A DNA stretch of 64,000 bases from Halocaridina rubra (GCA_037179515.1 JAXCGZ010007608.1:69501-133500), one strand, 5' to 3'. Shown: positions 1 through 12,637, counted from the stretch's first letter. Notes: generated by a model from the sequence alone, not told the origin. Numbers and translations are program-made.

Positions 1-1862
1 GAGAGGCAGAGAGAGAGAATGAGAAGGACATCACCAGGAAGGCTAAAGAAAATCCCAAGCTTTTCCACAGCTTTATCAGAGGAAAACTGAAGGTAAAAGA
101 ACAGGTTTTAAGGCTAAAGAGAGCAGATGGAAGCATCGCTGAGACAGATGAAGAGATATGCAAAGAATTGAACAAGGAGTTTCAGTCAGTATTTACTGTA
201 GAAAATACCCCACCCCCTCAGATTGCAGAGATAGAAGCTCAAGGGCCGGTATTAGAGAACATCAACCTTACAGCAACAGAGGTATGCAAAGCGCTGATGG
301 ATTTAGATGTTCATAAAGCTACAGATCCTGATGACATATCCCCTCATGTACTTAGAAAATGCGCAAACTCAATATCAGTGGCACTAAGTATCATATTTAA
401 AAAGTCACTGGAGTCAGGGGAGATTCCAAGATGCTGGAAACAAGCAAATGTGATACCTATCTTCAAAAAGGGAAGGAAGGATACGGCTCTGATCTATAGA
501 CCAGTTTCCTTGACCAGCATAGTTTGCAAAGTTATGGAGAAACTACTAAGGAAACATATCTCTCTTCACTTGGAATCCTTCAACTTTTTGTCAGTGAGGC
601 AACATGGCTTCAGAGAAGGTAGATCAACAGTAACAAACTTATTAGAATTTTATGATGAGGTAAGCCAAATCTTACAGGAAAGAGAGGGCTGGGCAGATTG
701 CATTATCCTAGACTTCCAGAAAGCGTTTGACACTGTTCCACATGGGAGACTTATTAGGAAGCTGCAAGCAATGGTTAGAATAGGTGGAAATGTCTTGGAA
801 TGGATAAAAACTTACTTAGAAGGAAGGGAACAGAGGGTTAGAGTAAGACACTCAGTGTCTGAATGGAGAAGAGTTAGTAGTGGAGTTCCACAGGGTTCAG
901 TTTTAGGGCCACTTTTGTTCCTTGTATATGTAAATGACCTACCAGAGTCTGTAAATTCATTCATGAATATATTTGCAGATGATGCAAAGATTGTGAAGAA
1001 AGTAAAAAACGAGAAAAATGGTAGAGAACTTCAGGAGGATCTAAATAGTCTGCATGAGTGGTCAGAAAAGTGGCTAATGAAATTCAATACTTCAAAATGT
1101 AAGGTAATGAGAATGGGTACAAGTGCAAGAAGGCCCAAGCTTGACTACTCGGTGGCTGGAGTACAGCTTCAAGAGACAGAAAATGAGAGAGATCTAGGAG
1201 TAAACATGCTGGCAGATTTGTCTCCAGAAATACATATAAATGGCATAGTGAGGGCAGCATATGCATTCTTATCAAATGTAAGGGTAGCCTTCAGACACAT
1301 GGACAAGGAAATGTTCAGAAATATTTATATAACCTATGTGAGGTCAAAACTCGAATATGCAGCCCCCTTTTGGAATCCACACTTGAAAAAGCACATAGCT
1401 AGGCTTGAAAAAGTTCAAAGACATGCCACGAAACTGATGCCAGAAATACGCAATCTCAGTTATGATGAGAGGCTGAGGGAATTAGACTTACCATCACTTG
1501 AAGCTAGAAGATTGAGGGGGGATATGGTGACAGTCTTTAAATTCCTTCATGGTTATGATAGAGTGGATAGGGATCACTATTTTGATATGGCTGGCTCCAG
1601 AACTAGAGGTCATAGTTTGAAGCTTCGTAAGAAAACTTTTTTGCAGGATGCAAGGAAATACTTTTTCAGTGTAAGAGTAGTTAATAATTTGAATTGGCTA
1701 AGCGAGGAGGTAGTTAATGCTATCTCAATCCATAGGTTTAAGGACAGGTATGATAAGTATCACTAAGTATAAAATGGAACCGATGAGGAGACGGGAAGAT
1801 ATGAGCTTTGGGCTCTTTCCGGTAAACACAATTAGGTAAATACAATTATGTAAATACACACT
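1..1862 (+). mobile_element. CR1-like non-LTR retrotransposon, copy A (5' end outside window)
   Basis: The window opens inside a LINE whose ORF2 runs to a TAA at 1766. A short 3' UTR follows, containing GGGCTCTTTCC and a tandem terminal motif built on AATTAGGTAA (seen as ATTAGGTAAATAC, then ATTATGTAAATAC). The 3' flank is CA-rich (ACACACTCACACAAG). A short variable tandem repeat at the 3' end instead of a long poly-A is typical of the CR1/L2 group. The same family recurs at 1990-5912, 12638-14663 and 46645-54532, so the 3' boundary is supported by comparison of copies. Confidence 0.85.
3..1766 (+). CDS. LINE ORF2, reverse transcriptase part (5' partial)
   Basis: This frame is open from the window edge, about 587 codons. 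It encodes the linker and reverse transcriptase of a CR1/jockey-type ORF2 that would copy element RNA at a nicked chromosomal target. Visible RT motifs are [17 protein letters not shown] (near 495), [12 protein letters not shown] with a catalytic Asp (near 708), [14 protein letters not shown] (near 882) and the catalytic FADD (972-983). A C-terminal region of about 250 residues ends in FKDRYDKYH. The endonuclease domain is outside the window. I find no stop or frameshift, although residues such as TDPDD, where other copies have TGPDD, show drift. No host function is implied. Confidence 0.85.
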   Translation, partial: EAERENEKDITRKAKENPKLFHSFIRGKLKVKEQVLRLKRADGSIAETDEEICKELNKEFQSVFTVENTPPPQIAEIEAQGPVLENINLTATEVCKALMDLDVHKATDPDDISPHVLRKCANSISVALSIIFKKSLESGEIPRCWKQANVIPIFKKGRKDTALIYRPVSLTSIVCKVMEKLLRKHISLHLESFNFLSVRQHGFREGRSTVTNLLEFYDEVSQILQEREGWADCIILDFQKAFDTVPHGRLIRKLQAMVRIGGNVLEWIKTYLEGREQRVRVRHSVSEWRRVSSGVPQGSVLGPLLFLVYVNDLPESVNSFMNIFADDAKIVKKVKNEKNGRELQEDLNSLHEWSEKWLMKFNTSKCKVMRMGTSARRPKLDYSVAGVQLQETENERDLGVNMLADLSPEIHINGIVRAAYAFLSNVRVAFRHMDKEMFRNIYITYVRSKLEYAAPFWNPHLKKHIARLEKVQRHATKLMPEIRNLSYDERLRELDLPSLEARRLRGDMVTVFKFLHGYDRVDRDHYFDMAGSRTRGHSLKLRKKTFLQDARKYFFSVRVVNNLNWLSEEVVNAISIHRFKDRYDKYH

Positions 1863-1999
1863 CACACAAGGGAAAGCATGAAAATGAGGCCATCTCTGTC
1901 CCAACCCCCCCACCCATGGGTTGGGGAGGGATGATAAAGGATCTCCAGGGGATGTAGCAGCAGGATGAGGGGTAGCTATTAGGGGATGAAAACAGAAAA

Positions 2000-2990
2000 T
2001 CAAGGATTTAGAGGCAATGGGTGTAATCCTTGATTATAAAATTCGAAATATGGATAGAGAAATGAAAGAGAATGAAACTCTCAGAGAGGAAATAAGTTTT
2101 TTTGGAGGAAGCAAATAAAGCACAAGGGCAGGAGAGAAAAGAACTAGAAAAACGAATAAAGAAGCTGGCAGGGGAAAAGAGTGAACTAAAAGCCAGAATT
2201 TCTAAACAAGAAGATAAAAACAAACAGCTGAATGACAACCTAAATGAATCAGATGTTAGTTCACTGCTCTCTTCTGAGAGAGACGAGATTGCAGCTTGGA
2301 ATGTACAAATTAAGGAAAACAATGAACAGTTTAGAAAAGAGTTTCAGGAGCTGAATATGGAACATGATGCCATGAAAACTTCCTTTTCTCATGCACTAAA
2401 GGGGAATGTGGCAGTAATAGAGGTGTAAAGGTGGTGGCACTGGAAAACATACAAACAATTGACTATAAAATAAACAGTAAAAAAAAAAATGAAGGACGTT
2501 GTGATGGAAAAGGCAAATCCACTGATTAAACAGGCACTTGATAAAGAGAAGACAGTGGACATAAGCAAATCCCAGGAGCCAACATGGCAGGGGAGACTTG
2601 AAGAAAATAAAGCTAGGGTTGTAGACCTGATAAGAAAGCTTGGAGTAGTTTGTGGTCCTGAGGATATTGTAAACATTCACCAACTAGGCAAATATTCGAG
2701 GGAGGGAAAGCCGAGACCAACAAAAGTAACCTTTGAGTCAAGGGAAACATGTAGAGAAATATTGATGAGGAAAAAATTCTAAAAGACCTTCCAGAATTCA
2801 AAGAAGTGTTCATTACACGATACAAAACACAGGAAGAGATGGGAAATATAAAAAAAACTTGTTGCAAGAGGCAAGAAGGTTAAATGGGGAAAGAAATGAA
2901 GAAGGGAAGCAAAATTTTCATTTCAGAGTTCTTCCAGACAAAGGGGAGATAAAAAAGATAATGACGGAAGATCAGGGAATGGGACCTCAT
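2000..2990 (+). pseudogene. LINE ORF1 remnant: coiled coil plus nucleic-acid-binding-like region
   Basis: An open stretch at 2102-2428 is rich in Glu, Lys and Gln with heptad-like spacing (coiled coil). It continues an upstream frame from about 2000 through a one-base shift in a T run near 2097-2103. After another break, 2489-2782 reads PTWQGRLEENKARVVDL and LGVVCGPEDIVNIHQLGKYS followed by a PRPTKVTF segment. That order resembles the RNA-binding ORF1 region of many arthropod LINEs (family knowledge). The frame is broken again after 2782 and ends near TTAAG at 2990. In active elements such proteins coat the RNA. This copy is disabled. Confidence 0.65.
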
Positions 2991-2999
2991 TAAGATTGT

Positions 3000-5811
3000 T
3001 ATATACAAATGCTGATGGATTGGCTGGTAAGGCAGTAGAATTAAAAGATAGGATTTACAACTGTAAGAAAATATAGTAGCAGTTACAGAGACTAAGTTGA
3101 GTGAGGACATAAACAGTGTAACAGTTTTTCCTATGGGCTTCAGAATATTAAGGATTGAAAGATCTGAGAGGACTGGTGGAGGGATATCACTGCTCATAAG
3201 TGAAATGATTCAAGTTGAAGAAATAAACTTGGCTATAGAGTGTGAGTTCAAGGAATTTCTTGTTGCTCGCATAAATACTGGGTCAGAGAGCATTATAATA
3301 ACTGTTGTATATAACCCACCAAGGAATCAACATAGGCTAGAAGTTTATGAGGAAAATCATATAGGTACTATTGAAGTCATTAAGTCCGTTGTTAACATGG
3401 TACGATAGAGAAAATGTTGGATTTTGATTATGGGAGATTTTAATCATAAAGAGATAGATTGAATAAATCTTGACCCACATAGTGGTGAAGACTCATTCAG
3501 GGAAAGATTCCTATATTGCGCACAAGGGAATTTCCTACACCAACATGTAATGTAACCAACGAGGGTCAGGGGTGGGGATGAGCCATCACTACTTGATCTA
3601 TTATTCACAGTTAGCGTGTTGGATATTGAAAAAATTGAGTATGAAGCACCAGTTGGAAAGAGTGACCACTGTGTTATTGATGGAGTATATCAATGAAGAT
3701 ATTCTGCCTGAAAGTAGAGGAACTGAGGACATGAGGAGGAACTATCCGAAAGGAGATTACATTGAAATGAATGAGCTTTTTGCAGTTATTGACTGGAGAA
3801 CCTTATTTTACAACAAATCTGTACAAGAAATGTACGACATCTTTTGTGAGAAATATGGGAAGATAGTAGATTGCTGTATACCTGTCACCAAAGTAGGTGT
3901 AATTCATGCCAGAGAGAAATGGTTCGATAATAAGTGTAAAAGAGCTAAGGAGTGGAGAGACAAATGCTGGAAAAGGTATAGGAGGAGAAAAACATAAATA
4001 CCCGGCAAACCCACAAAAGAGCAAGAAATGATTGCCTAAGTCAAAGAAGAGAGGCAGAGAGAGACTATGAAAGGGACATCACCAGGAAGGCTAAAGAAAA
4101 TCCTAATGTTTCCACAGCTTTATCAGAGGAAAACTGAAGGTTAAAGAACAAGTTTTAAGGCTTAGGAGAGCGGATGGAATCATCACTGAGACAGATGAAG
4201 ACATCTGCAAAGAATTGAACAAGGAGTTTCAGTCAGTATTTACAGTAGAAAATATCCCACCCCCTCAGATTGCAGAGATAGAAGCTCAAGGGCCGGTATT
4301 AGAGAACATCAACCTTACAGCCAGAGAAGCATGCAAAGCGCTGATAGAGTTGGATGTTCATAGAGCTACAGGTCCTGATGATATATCCCCTCATGTGCTT
4401 AAAAAATGCACAAACTCAATATCAGTGGCACTAAGTATCATATTTAAAAAGTCACTGGATTCAGGGGAGATTCCAAATGCTGGAAACAAGCAATCTCAAT
4501 ACCTATCTTCAAAAAGGGAATGAGGGATACGGCTCTAAACTATAGACCAGTTTCCTTGACCAGCATAGTTTGCAAAGTTATGGAGAAACTACTAAGAAAA
4601 CATATCTCTCTTCACTTGGAATCCTTCAATTTTTTGTCACTGAGAGAACATGGCTTCAGAGAAGGTAGATCAACAGTAACAAACTTATTAGAATTTTATG
4701 ATGAGGTAAGCCGAATCTTACAGGAAAGACAGGGCTGGGCAGATTGCATATTCCTAGACTTCCAGAAAGCATTTGACACTGTCCCACATGGGAGACTTAT
4801 TAGGAAGCTGCACTCAATGGCTAGAATAGGTGGAAATGTCTTGGAATGGATAAAAACTTACTTAGAAGGAAGGGAACAGAGGATTAGAGTAAGACACTCA
4901 GTGTCTGAATGGAGAAGAGTTAGTAGTGGATTTCCACAGGGTTCAGTTTTAGGGCCACTTTTGTTCCTTGTATATGTAAATGACCTACCAGAGTTTGTAA
5001 ATTCATTCATGAATATGTTTGCAGATGATGCAAAGATTGTGAAGGAAGTAAAAAACGAGAACAACGGTAGAGAACTTCAGGAGGATCTAAATAATCTGCA
5101 TGAGTGTCAGAAAAGTGGCTAATGAAATTCAATACTTCAAAATGTAAGGTAATGAGAATGGGTACAAGTGCAAGAAGGCCCAAGCTTGACTACTTGGTGG
5201 CTGGAGTACAACTTCAAGAGACAGAAAATGAGAGAGATCTAGGAGTAAACATACTGGCAGATTTGTCTCCAGAAATACATATAAATGGCATAGTAAGGGC
5301 AGCATATGCATTCTTATCAAATGTAAGGGTAGCCTTCAGACACATGGACAAGGAAATGTTCAGAAATATTTATGTAACCTATGTGAGGCCAAAACTCGAA
5401 TATGCAGCCCCCTTTTGGAATTCGCACTTGAAAAAGCACATAGCTAAGCTTGAAAAAGTTCAAAGACATGCCACGAAACTGGTGCCAGAAATACGCAATC
5501 TCGGTTATGATGAGAGGCTGAGGGAATTAGACTTACCATCACTCGAAGCTAGAAGAGTGAGGGGGGATATGGTGACAGTCTTTAAATTCCTTCATGGTTA
5601 TGATAGAGTGGATAGGGATCGATATTTTGATATAGCTGGCTCTAGAACTAGAGGTCATAGTTTGAAGCTTCGTAAGAAAACTTCTTTGCAGGATGTAAGG
5701 AAATACTTTTTCAGTGTAAGAGTAGTTGATAATTGGAATTGGCTAAGCGAGGAGGTAGTTAATGCTATCTCAATCCATAGTTTTAAGGACAGGTATGATA
5801 AGTATCACTAA
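3000..5811 (+). pseudogene. LINE ORF2 remnant: endonuclease plus reverse transcriptase
   Basis: The endonuclease begins LLYTNADGLAGK (about 2998) and keeps MGDFNHKEID (near 3430), with an in-frame stop directly after it, and the SDH motif near 3660. Reading frames are broken at about 3405, 3460, 3555 and 3620. The RT part is open at 4215-4523. It is lost by a one-base deletion in the CCRCWKQ region near 4475, resumes at 4520-5122, and is lost again by deletion of one G near 5107 relative to other copies. It finishes at 5104-5811 with [13 protein letters not shown] is intact at about 5019. A fossil of the same ORF2 that is intact at 51219-54044. Confidence 0.75.
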
Positions 5812-5912
5812 GTCTAAAAGGGAACCGTTGAGGAGACGGGAAGATACGAGCTTTGGGCTCTTTCCCGTAAACACAATTAGGTAATCACAATTAGGTAATC
5901 ACAGGTTGTGGA

Positions 5913-6114
5913 AGAGCCGGGGGGATGGGCTGTGGCACTCCAGCAGTGCCATCTGAAAGGTCGCTAGCTCCCTCGTCATTGCCCATAGAGCAAAGTAATC
6001 CCCCTATTTGTTTTCCTTTCTTGATGTCGGCTACCCCCCAATTAAGGGGGAAACAGCCAAGGTATATGTATGTATATATCAGTCTGGTTCCAGCTCCAGT
6101 AGTGATAGGACCTG
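5913..6114. other. Unassigned spacer between two LINEs
   Basis: About 200 bases between the 3' end of copy B and the start of the I-type LINE 5' region. It contains GGCTACCCCCCAATTAAGGGGG, a short G/C-run inverted repeat near 6030-6055, and a short ATGTATGTATAT stretch. The inverted repeat resembles the core of the GGGGGTGGCTGAGTC repeat family seen at 21695, but too little is left to be sure. No gene is seen. Confidence 0.4.
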
Positions 6115-6919
6115 CCTAAGTATCTCTGTCCTCTTTTCCTCCTCTCTCACGAGATCCAGAAAAAGAAGCAAAGATTGTTTTTATTTTGTTTTGTGTTCCC
6201 GTTTTTGTTTTAGTGAAAACAAGTGACTGTGTGTGTCATATACCCCAAATATTTCTGCCTGCTCTTCTCTCTCATTTATAAGAGTTGGGAAGAAAAAGGG
6301 AAATAGAAAGTGTTCAGGTTTCTAATTTGCTTTTATCTCTTTTGTGATAGGTAGTTGAAGCCTCTTCCTACCCGTGAAGTGAATTTCTCTTCCTCCACTC
6401 CATCCCTAATCTGAGGTGGAAGTTTCTACAAGGGAAAAACAACCTAAGTATCTATGTTTTCTTTTCTTCCTCTCTCACGAGAGCCAAAGAGAAAAACAGA
6501 CAGATTGCCTTGTTTTTTGGGGGGCTTTAGTGTTGTTTTGCTTAGTTGAACACACATTATTGTGTGTTCCATAATTCTATAGAAAGTGTTCAAATTTCAA
6601 CCTTGCATTTATTCTGTTTGCTTTTCCCTCTCTTTAGAGAGCTGGGAAGAGAAACAAAAAACCACGTGGTGCTGAGCATACTGTGTGGTGTGTCTCATAA
6701 CCAAAGTGATCCATTGCATAATTTCTGTTTGCACTCCCCTCTCCCTCGAGAGTTGGGAAGAAAGATAGAAGACTGTTTTAGTGATAAAGTGTTGTAGTGT
6801 TCCAGTTAAGTGAAGTGATCCAGCCACAAGGCCCCTATATTTTATTAAACGAACTTGACATCCAGTGCAAGTGATATATACTTAGTTAAATCTGTGATAT
6901 CCATGACTAGTTGTTAGTA
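6115..6919 (+). repeat. Diverged subrepeats in the LINE 5' UTR
   Basis: Five related blocks occur at about 6145, 6268, 6470, 6628 and 6740. Each has CTCTCTC followed closely by a GAGAG arm (for example CTCTCTCACGAGAG) and then GGGAAGAAA or a similar purine run. The wider units share GAAAGTGTTCA and GTTTTAGTG words. Repeated 5' UTR monomers with internal promoter activity are known from several LINE families. Promoter function here is inference only. Confidence 0.6.
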
Positions 6920-6962
6920 ATGGCCTCTGCCGCTTCTCCTGCTCCATCCCCCAGAGGGGGGA

Positions 6963-8411
6963 ATGGAACTCGACCCCCCTCAAGAGGGGTGGGCGGTTGT
7001 GGGAAAGAAGAGGCCAAGGACGGCCTCTGGCAGCAGCCAGGAGAGTGCTGCTGCCCCAGTTCCCCCTCCAGCCCCAAAGACCGATAGAGAGCCCATATCA
7101 AAGTTCAAAGTTCAGACTCCTTCCACTAAAGAGGCATATGACCTAATCAGAGAGTTGGAAAACCATCTCACCGAGTTTGGCTGCAAAATTAAGCCTAATG
7201 TACAGGGTGAATTTATCATCCACCCATCCTCAGCAGAAGCCGCAGAGAAGATCCACAGCTTCAACTCACCTCACTTGACAGAGATGAACCCTGCCCAAAA
7301 AATAAGGAAATACATCCTCATTGGCTTCCCTGTTGCTTGGTCAGTTGACCTGCTAACCAAGCAAACATATATTATGGCTGCCTCACATTGCTCCTCCAAA
7401 ATAGAGGGCCAAACCATCTCCTCAAAACAAGTTCTGGTCCACATCTGTGGTCCACCCCCTTCACAAGTAAACTTCGGCATCTGGGGCAAAGTCAACATAA
7501 GAGACTACACTCCTGAACCACTGAGATGTTTCCGGTGTCAAAGATTTGGGCACCATAGAAATACTTGCCATCTCCCAGAGAGATGTGCAATCTGCAGTGG
7601 GAGACATTCCACTGACCGCTGCCTCAACAAATTCAAGGCCAATGAAGCAACAGTTGCCAAGTGCCCAAACTGTAAGGGAAACCATCATGCATGGAACAAC
7701 CGCTGCCCAGAAAGGCTGAAGAGGATTTCTCAAAGAGTCCCTCCCTTTGCCCCTGTCACCAATCACACCACCTCCAACTTCACCCCAGCTCCTCCCCCCA
7801 CCTCCAATCCTTGGCAAAGGCCCCTTCCTGCCCCACTCTCACCTAACCACCCCACCCAAAACCCACCACACAACACCAACCCAGCTCCTAACACACAGAT
7901 CACACCTCCTACAGTTTCCACCCCTACACCAACTCCATCCACCCCATCACACAATGCTCACACTCATACCTTCCCCCCAAACAACCCTACCATCCCTTCA
8001 CTCAACACTCACACCAACACCTCCACCCCATGCAACACTCAAACACACAATACAGTCACATGCAACACTCAGACCACACACACACCCGCTCACCTCACCA
8101 GGTCCCGGGACCCTAGACTTAAATCCCATACCCCCACACCTCAACAGCCTATCCAGACTCCTTCCTGTGCCTCCTCTTCCCAACAGCAAACCCTCTTCAC
8201 AGTAAATGAGCTCACCAACATTATCATTCAAGCCATACAGGCAGCCGTGCGACTCCTCAAAACCAGAGCCTCTCCTCAAGATGCCTACAATCAAGTCGTC
8301 GAAGCAGCCCACTCCGTTGTCGCCCATGCCCTCGTCTCCAGAACCCACCACCAGCCTCATCAACCCACCACTCCTACCACCACCACCTCCTTAAATCATC
8401 AAGATGTCTAA
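6963..8411 (+). CDS. LINE ORF1, gag-like zinc-knuckle protein
   Basis: This 482-codon frame encodes the nucleic-acid-binding ORF1 protein of an I/jockey-type LINE, which packages element RNA. Three Cys/His knuckles are visible: CFRCQRFGHHRNTC (residues about 189-202, CX2CX4HX4C), CAICSGRHSTDRC and CPNCKGNHHAWNNRC. A long Pro/Thr/Asn-rich tail follows (about 255-410), then a short helical C-terminus. The listed ATG may not be native: another ATG at 6920 lies in a different frame and is separated by G runs (6955-6962), so a one-base change there may have cut off the true N-terminus. The stop overlaps the ORF2 start in ATGTCTAA (8404-8411). Confidence 0.8.
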   Translation: MELDPPQEGWAVVGKKRPRTASGSSQESAAAPVPPPAPKTDREPISKFKVQTPSTKEAYDLIRELENHLTEFGCKIKPNVQGEFIIHPSSAEAAEKIHSFNSPHLTEMNPAQKIRKYILIGFPVAWSVDLLTKQTYIMAASHCSSKIEGQTISSKQVLVHICGPPPSQVNFGIWGKVNIRDYTPEPLRCFRCQRFGHHRNTCHLPERCAICSGRHSTDRCLNKFKANEATVAKCPNCKGNHHAWNNRCPERLKRISQRVPPFAPVTNHTTSNFTPAPPPTSNPWQRPLPAPLSPNHPTQNPPHNTNPAPNTQITPPTVSTPTPTPSTPSHNAHTHTFPPNNPTIPSLNTHTNTSTPCNTQTHNTVTCNTQTTHTPAHLTRSRDPRLKSHTPTPQQPIQTPSCASSSQQQTLFTVNELTNIIIQAIQAAVRLLKTRASPQDAYNQVVEAAHSVVAHALVSRTHHQPHQPTTPTTTTSLNHQDV

Positions 8412-11400
8412 TCTCGGGATCCTACACTGGAACGCCCAGGGTCTCAGACACAAGGTACAACATCTTGAATGCATTGCCAAGGCTGACAACATAGATGTCA
8501 TCATGGTTCAAGAAACCCTGTGCACAGAGCAAAACACTCCAAATTCTCAGGATACAAAGGATTCTACCAGCACTGGTCTCCAGGGGAGAACAGAGGCAGC
8601 ACCACCTTCATCAGGAAAAACCTGTTAGCCAAGGAAATAACCGACCGGTCCACTGCGGCAGAGATGTCCACGTCCTCGCTGTTAACATCAAACTTCAGGG
8701 CAGCTGCATAGATCTATGCAATATTTACAGACCACAGGATGGTGGCTTAGACCTGACTACCCTCTTTGGGCTAGCCAGTCATCATGACTTTGTAATAGGA
8801 GACGACTTCAACGCGCACCATCCAAGATTCACGTATGAGCGCCCCTGTGCTGCAGGCCGACACATCATGAGCCTGCTGGATGACCAAGAAGACGTCTCCC
8901 TTCTCAACAATCATGAGCCAACACATTACAGAGGTGGAATACTGGACCTCACCTTTGTCTCCAACTCCCTAAAGCAAGACGCCACATGGAGAGTTCATCC
9001 CCTGGTCACAAGCGACCACTACAGGATCCATCTCATGCTGCCAATTCCTGAAATCTTCCAAATCCCTGCTCCTCCCCCTTGATGGAATTTCAAGAAGGCC
9101 GACTGGGACCGATTCCAGGAGCACCTCAGCAATTGGTTTTCAGCCTACACACCATCCAAAGACATCGACCAAGCAGAGGCAAAGCTAGTCAATGCCCTGC
9201 AAGCTGCAGCAAACTCCTCCATCCCCCTCTGCAAACCACAACACACCACTCATCGGGACAGATGGTACTACTGTGACAGAGTTAAAGAACTCAATCACTG
9301 GCTCAGCGTCATCCGGAAAATGCACAGGAAACGTCGCACTGAAGACTCCTACCGCACTTTCCAGGCAGTCAAAGAGCATGTCCATGAAGAGGCACGCAAC
9401 ATTAAGAGGAAAAAATGGCTAGAGTGGTGTTCCACCCTAGATTCTCACACCTCTGTGGGCCAGATGTGGAGGAGCAATAACTCCTTTGCTAAAGGTAAAC
9501 CTCCTAAAATCATCCCCCACAGGGATCCGAACAGGGCAGCAAAAGAACTCTCCTTCAAATTTGCGGATAGAGCAAGCTCCAACCAGCTCCCCATCACCAT
9601 CAGAACAACTCTTCAGGACCTCACCACTGAAAGATGGGAAGAAATAGAAGAGGCCATCAACACTGAAGACAAAACAGATGCCCTATTCTCTCTGACTGAG
9701 CTACTAAGAGTAAGCAAAGCTCTAAGAACACAGCCCCAGGTGCTGATAGAATCACATACACAATGATTCAAAATATGGGGCCCCAAGGGGAGCTTGCTCT
9801 GCTCTCTCTGATCAATTCGACATACACACGAAGAATCAGACCAGCCTCATGGAACATAGGAGACATTCAGCCCATCCCAAAACCACAGGACCCTGACAAC
9901 CCTCGCCCCATCTCCCTCCTAAACTGCCTGAGCAAGACAGCAGAAAAGATGGTACTTAACAGAGTCCGCTGGAAACTCCCACCCTTCCCAGAAAACATGT
10001 TTGCCTACCAGCCTGGCTTAGGCACCTCAGAATGCATAGCCTCCATGCTATCATTTATCAAGTACTGCCGTGGATACATCATTTTTCTGGACCTAGAGAA
10101 GGCCTTTGAACTAGCCAATGTGCCGGCAATACTCTCAGCTCTTGTTTCAAAGCAGATCAAAGGTAACCTTCTCTCATGGATCAAGCAGAGTCTACAAAAC
10201 CGTAGTGCACAAGTCAAAGTAGATGGGCACTACTCCACCTACAAAAACCACGAAAATGGAACCCCCCAAGGTGGAATCCTTAGCCCCTTCCTCTTTAATT
10301 GTCTCATGAAAAAACTCATGGACATCGCACTACCACATGGAGCCAAACTCTTCAACTATGCGGATGACTTTGCCCTTGTCACAATAGGTGACAGAAGCTC
10401 TAACAAGACACAGCGCTGCCTCACCAAGATTCACCAAGTCTCCCTCTCCCTCGGAGTTAAAATCAATGCCCACAAAACCAAGGCCCTTCCCATCCACCAG
10501 TGGAGGTCAGACACTAATCTGGTCATAGGTAATGAGCCTGTGGACTGGGTTACCAAGCATCAATACCTGGGTGTAATCATCGGCGGCAGACTAACCTTTA
10601 GACCTGAAATTCAACACTTGCGCAACAAGTGCAGCCAGCGACAAGCGGTCCTTCGTCGGATGTCAGGCCTCTACGATGGTGCATCATTTAATGTCCTCAG
10701 AAGCTTCTATGTACAAGCCATACGCAGCCTCATAGACTATGCTTGTCCCACACTCTGGCTACTAAAAGACCAACAGTGGGACAAGATAGAAGTAATTCAA
10801 AACAACGCCATATGTACCATGCTTGGAGCCCCCATGTGGACCAAGAGAGAAAACATCCAGATGGAATCGGGACTCATGCCACTCAAACTCAGAGCTCAGC
10901 AAAGACTGACCCTCTTTGTGGCCAAAACCACCACTGCCCAACATAAATGCCTTGCTGGCACAAATCTCCATCTAGCCCCCAACCACCATCCTAGAACCTG
11001 GGCACTCAAGGTCTGCGCTAGCCTGTAAGCACTGCCAGTCAGGGAGAGCATCCTAGCCAAGATACAGGACACTCCACTTCCTGAATACAGACGCCCACCC
11101 CCATGAAATGGCCAACCACTCGACATAAAAATCGAGCTCCCTGACAACCCCAAAAGCTTGGTAAACCCGCTTGTCCTTAAAAACATATACAAGGACAAAA
11201 TTCAGAGCTGGAGCAGGCCAAACTCTCAAGTCTACTACTCTGACAGTTCAGTAAATCAAGAAACTGGAGCCTCAGCCACCGCCTTTACTACTGGAAACCA
11301 CGTCCTATCCTGGAGACTGTCAAACTCCTGCTCATCGCTCCAGACTGAGCTTGTTGCCATAGCCAATGCCCTCGACTTCTTCATCCAGCAAAGAGCTGAC

Positions 11401-12089
11401 CATGCCCTAATTCTCTCTGACTCTAAAGGCGCCTTACAGGCCATCAAGAAGCCACTCCTCAGAGACAATGTACGTATCATCAATACCATCCTCAGCCACT
11501 ACCACAGGACAACCAGCCTTGGAAAAGCCATCACTCTTGCCTGGATTCCCAGCCACGTCGGCATCAAGGGAAATGAGGAAGCCGATCAAGTCGCCAAACA
11601 AGCCATTCTCAGAGCAGAAATCCAAATATCTCTGCCTCCTGGGATACAACAGATAAAAACAAAGCCACCAAGTCACTCCTTAACACCTTAATAACTAAAC
11701 ACAACCTGTGCACAGACATTGGCTCCCCCTCCACCTGGTGGTACAAAGCCACCACTGATCTTCAACGAATCACCCTGCCTAAGAACCTTCGACGAAGCAC
11801 GGCTGTCATTGTGTACCGTCTGAGACTCAGGTACAAGTGCACCTGGCGAATAGTGGAGGATATCATCAGGGAATGCACCTTTTGCCAGGTAGCCTCACGA
11901 CATCCACTGCTCCACTACATCCTCGAATGTGATTCCTTTTCAGAAATTCGATGGAAAACTGGTGCCCCCGCAACATCCAACGAAGATCCAAATGCCCTTC
12001 ATGTTGCTAGCTCCATAATCAGACTAGCAACAAACAACTACATGAACATTCTACTAAATATCATCAGTCAATACCCTTCACCAAGATAA
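8404..12089 (+). pseudogene. LINE ORF2 (endonuclease, RT, RNase H), frameshifted
   Basis: The endonuclease starts ILHWNAQGLRHK (8416), continues in another frame with VIGDDFNAHHPRF (near 8795) and ends with TSDHYRIH (near 9010). The linker is at 9320-9766. The RT at 9763-11028 has NPRPISLLNCLSKTAEKMV, FLDLEKAFE, GTPQGGILSPFLF and YADD (10357-10368). RNase H at 11158-11691 shows the acidic set in YYSDSS, LQTELVAI, ILSDSKGAL and PSHVGIKGNEEAD. The tail at 11811-12089 has the CTFCQ...HYILEC motif of I-type elements. Shifts fall near 8600, 9080, 9765, 11030-11110 and 11690-11800. A cis-dead copy. Confidence 0.8.

Positions 12090-12637
<548 letters not shown>

Larger units (their letters stand above)
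1990..5912 (+). mobile_element. CR1-like LINE, copy B (near full length, broken)
   Basis: It lies head to tail after copy A. In order it holds a coiled-coil ORF1, an RNA-binding-like ORF1 end, an apurinic-type endonuclease, a reverse transcriptase and a 3' UTR ending in two units of CAATTAGGTAATCA. The 3' flank is not a microsatellite here (GGTTGTGGAAGAG). The 5' limit is uncertain: sequence from about 1863 to 1990 (C-rich, with CCCATGGGTTGGGG) may be the element's 5' UTR or flank. Several frameshifts and stops make this a dead copy, but it is the only one in the window that shows the coiled-coil part of ORF1. Confidence 0.8.

Noticed and set aside
1084..1275. Minus-strand frame starting MIRMHMLPSL, repeated at 5129, 13219, 47673, 49698 and 51710
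   Set aside because: It recurs only because it is antisense to the LINE RT in every copy.
7747..8205. Pro/His/Thr-rich protein in another frame
   Set aside because: It overlaps the low-complexity tail of the LINE ORF1 and has no motif. It is a shadow frame.
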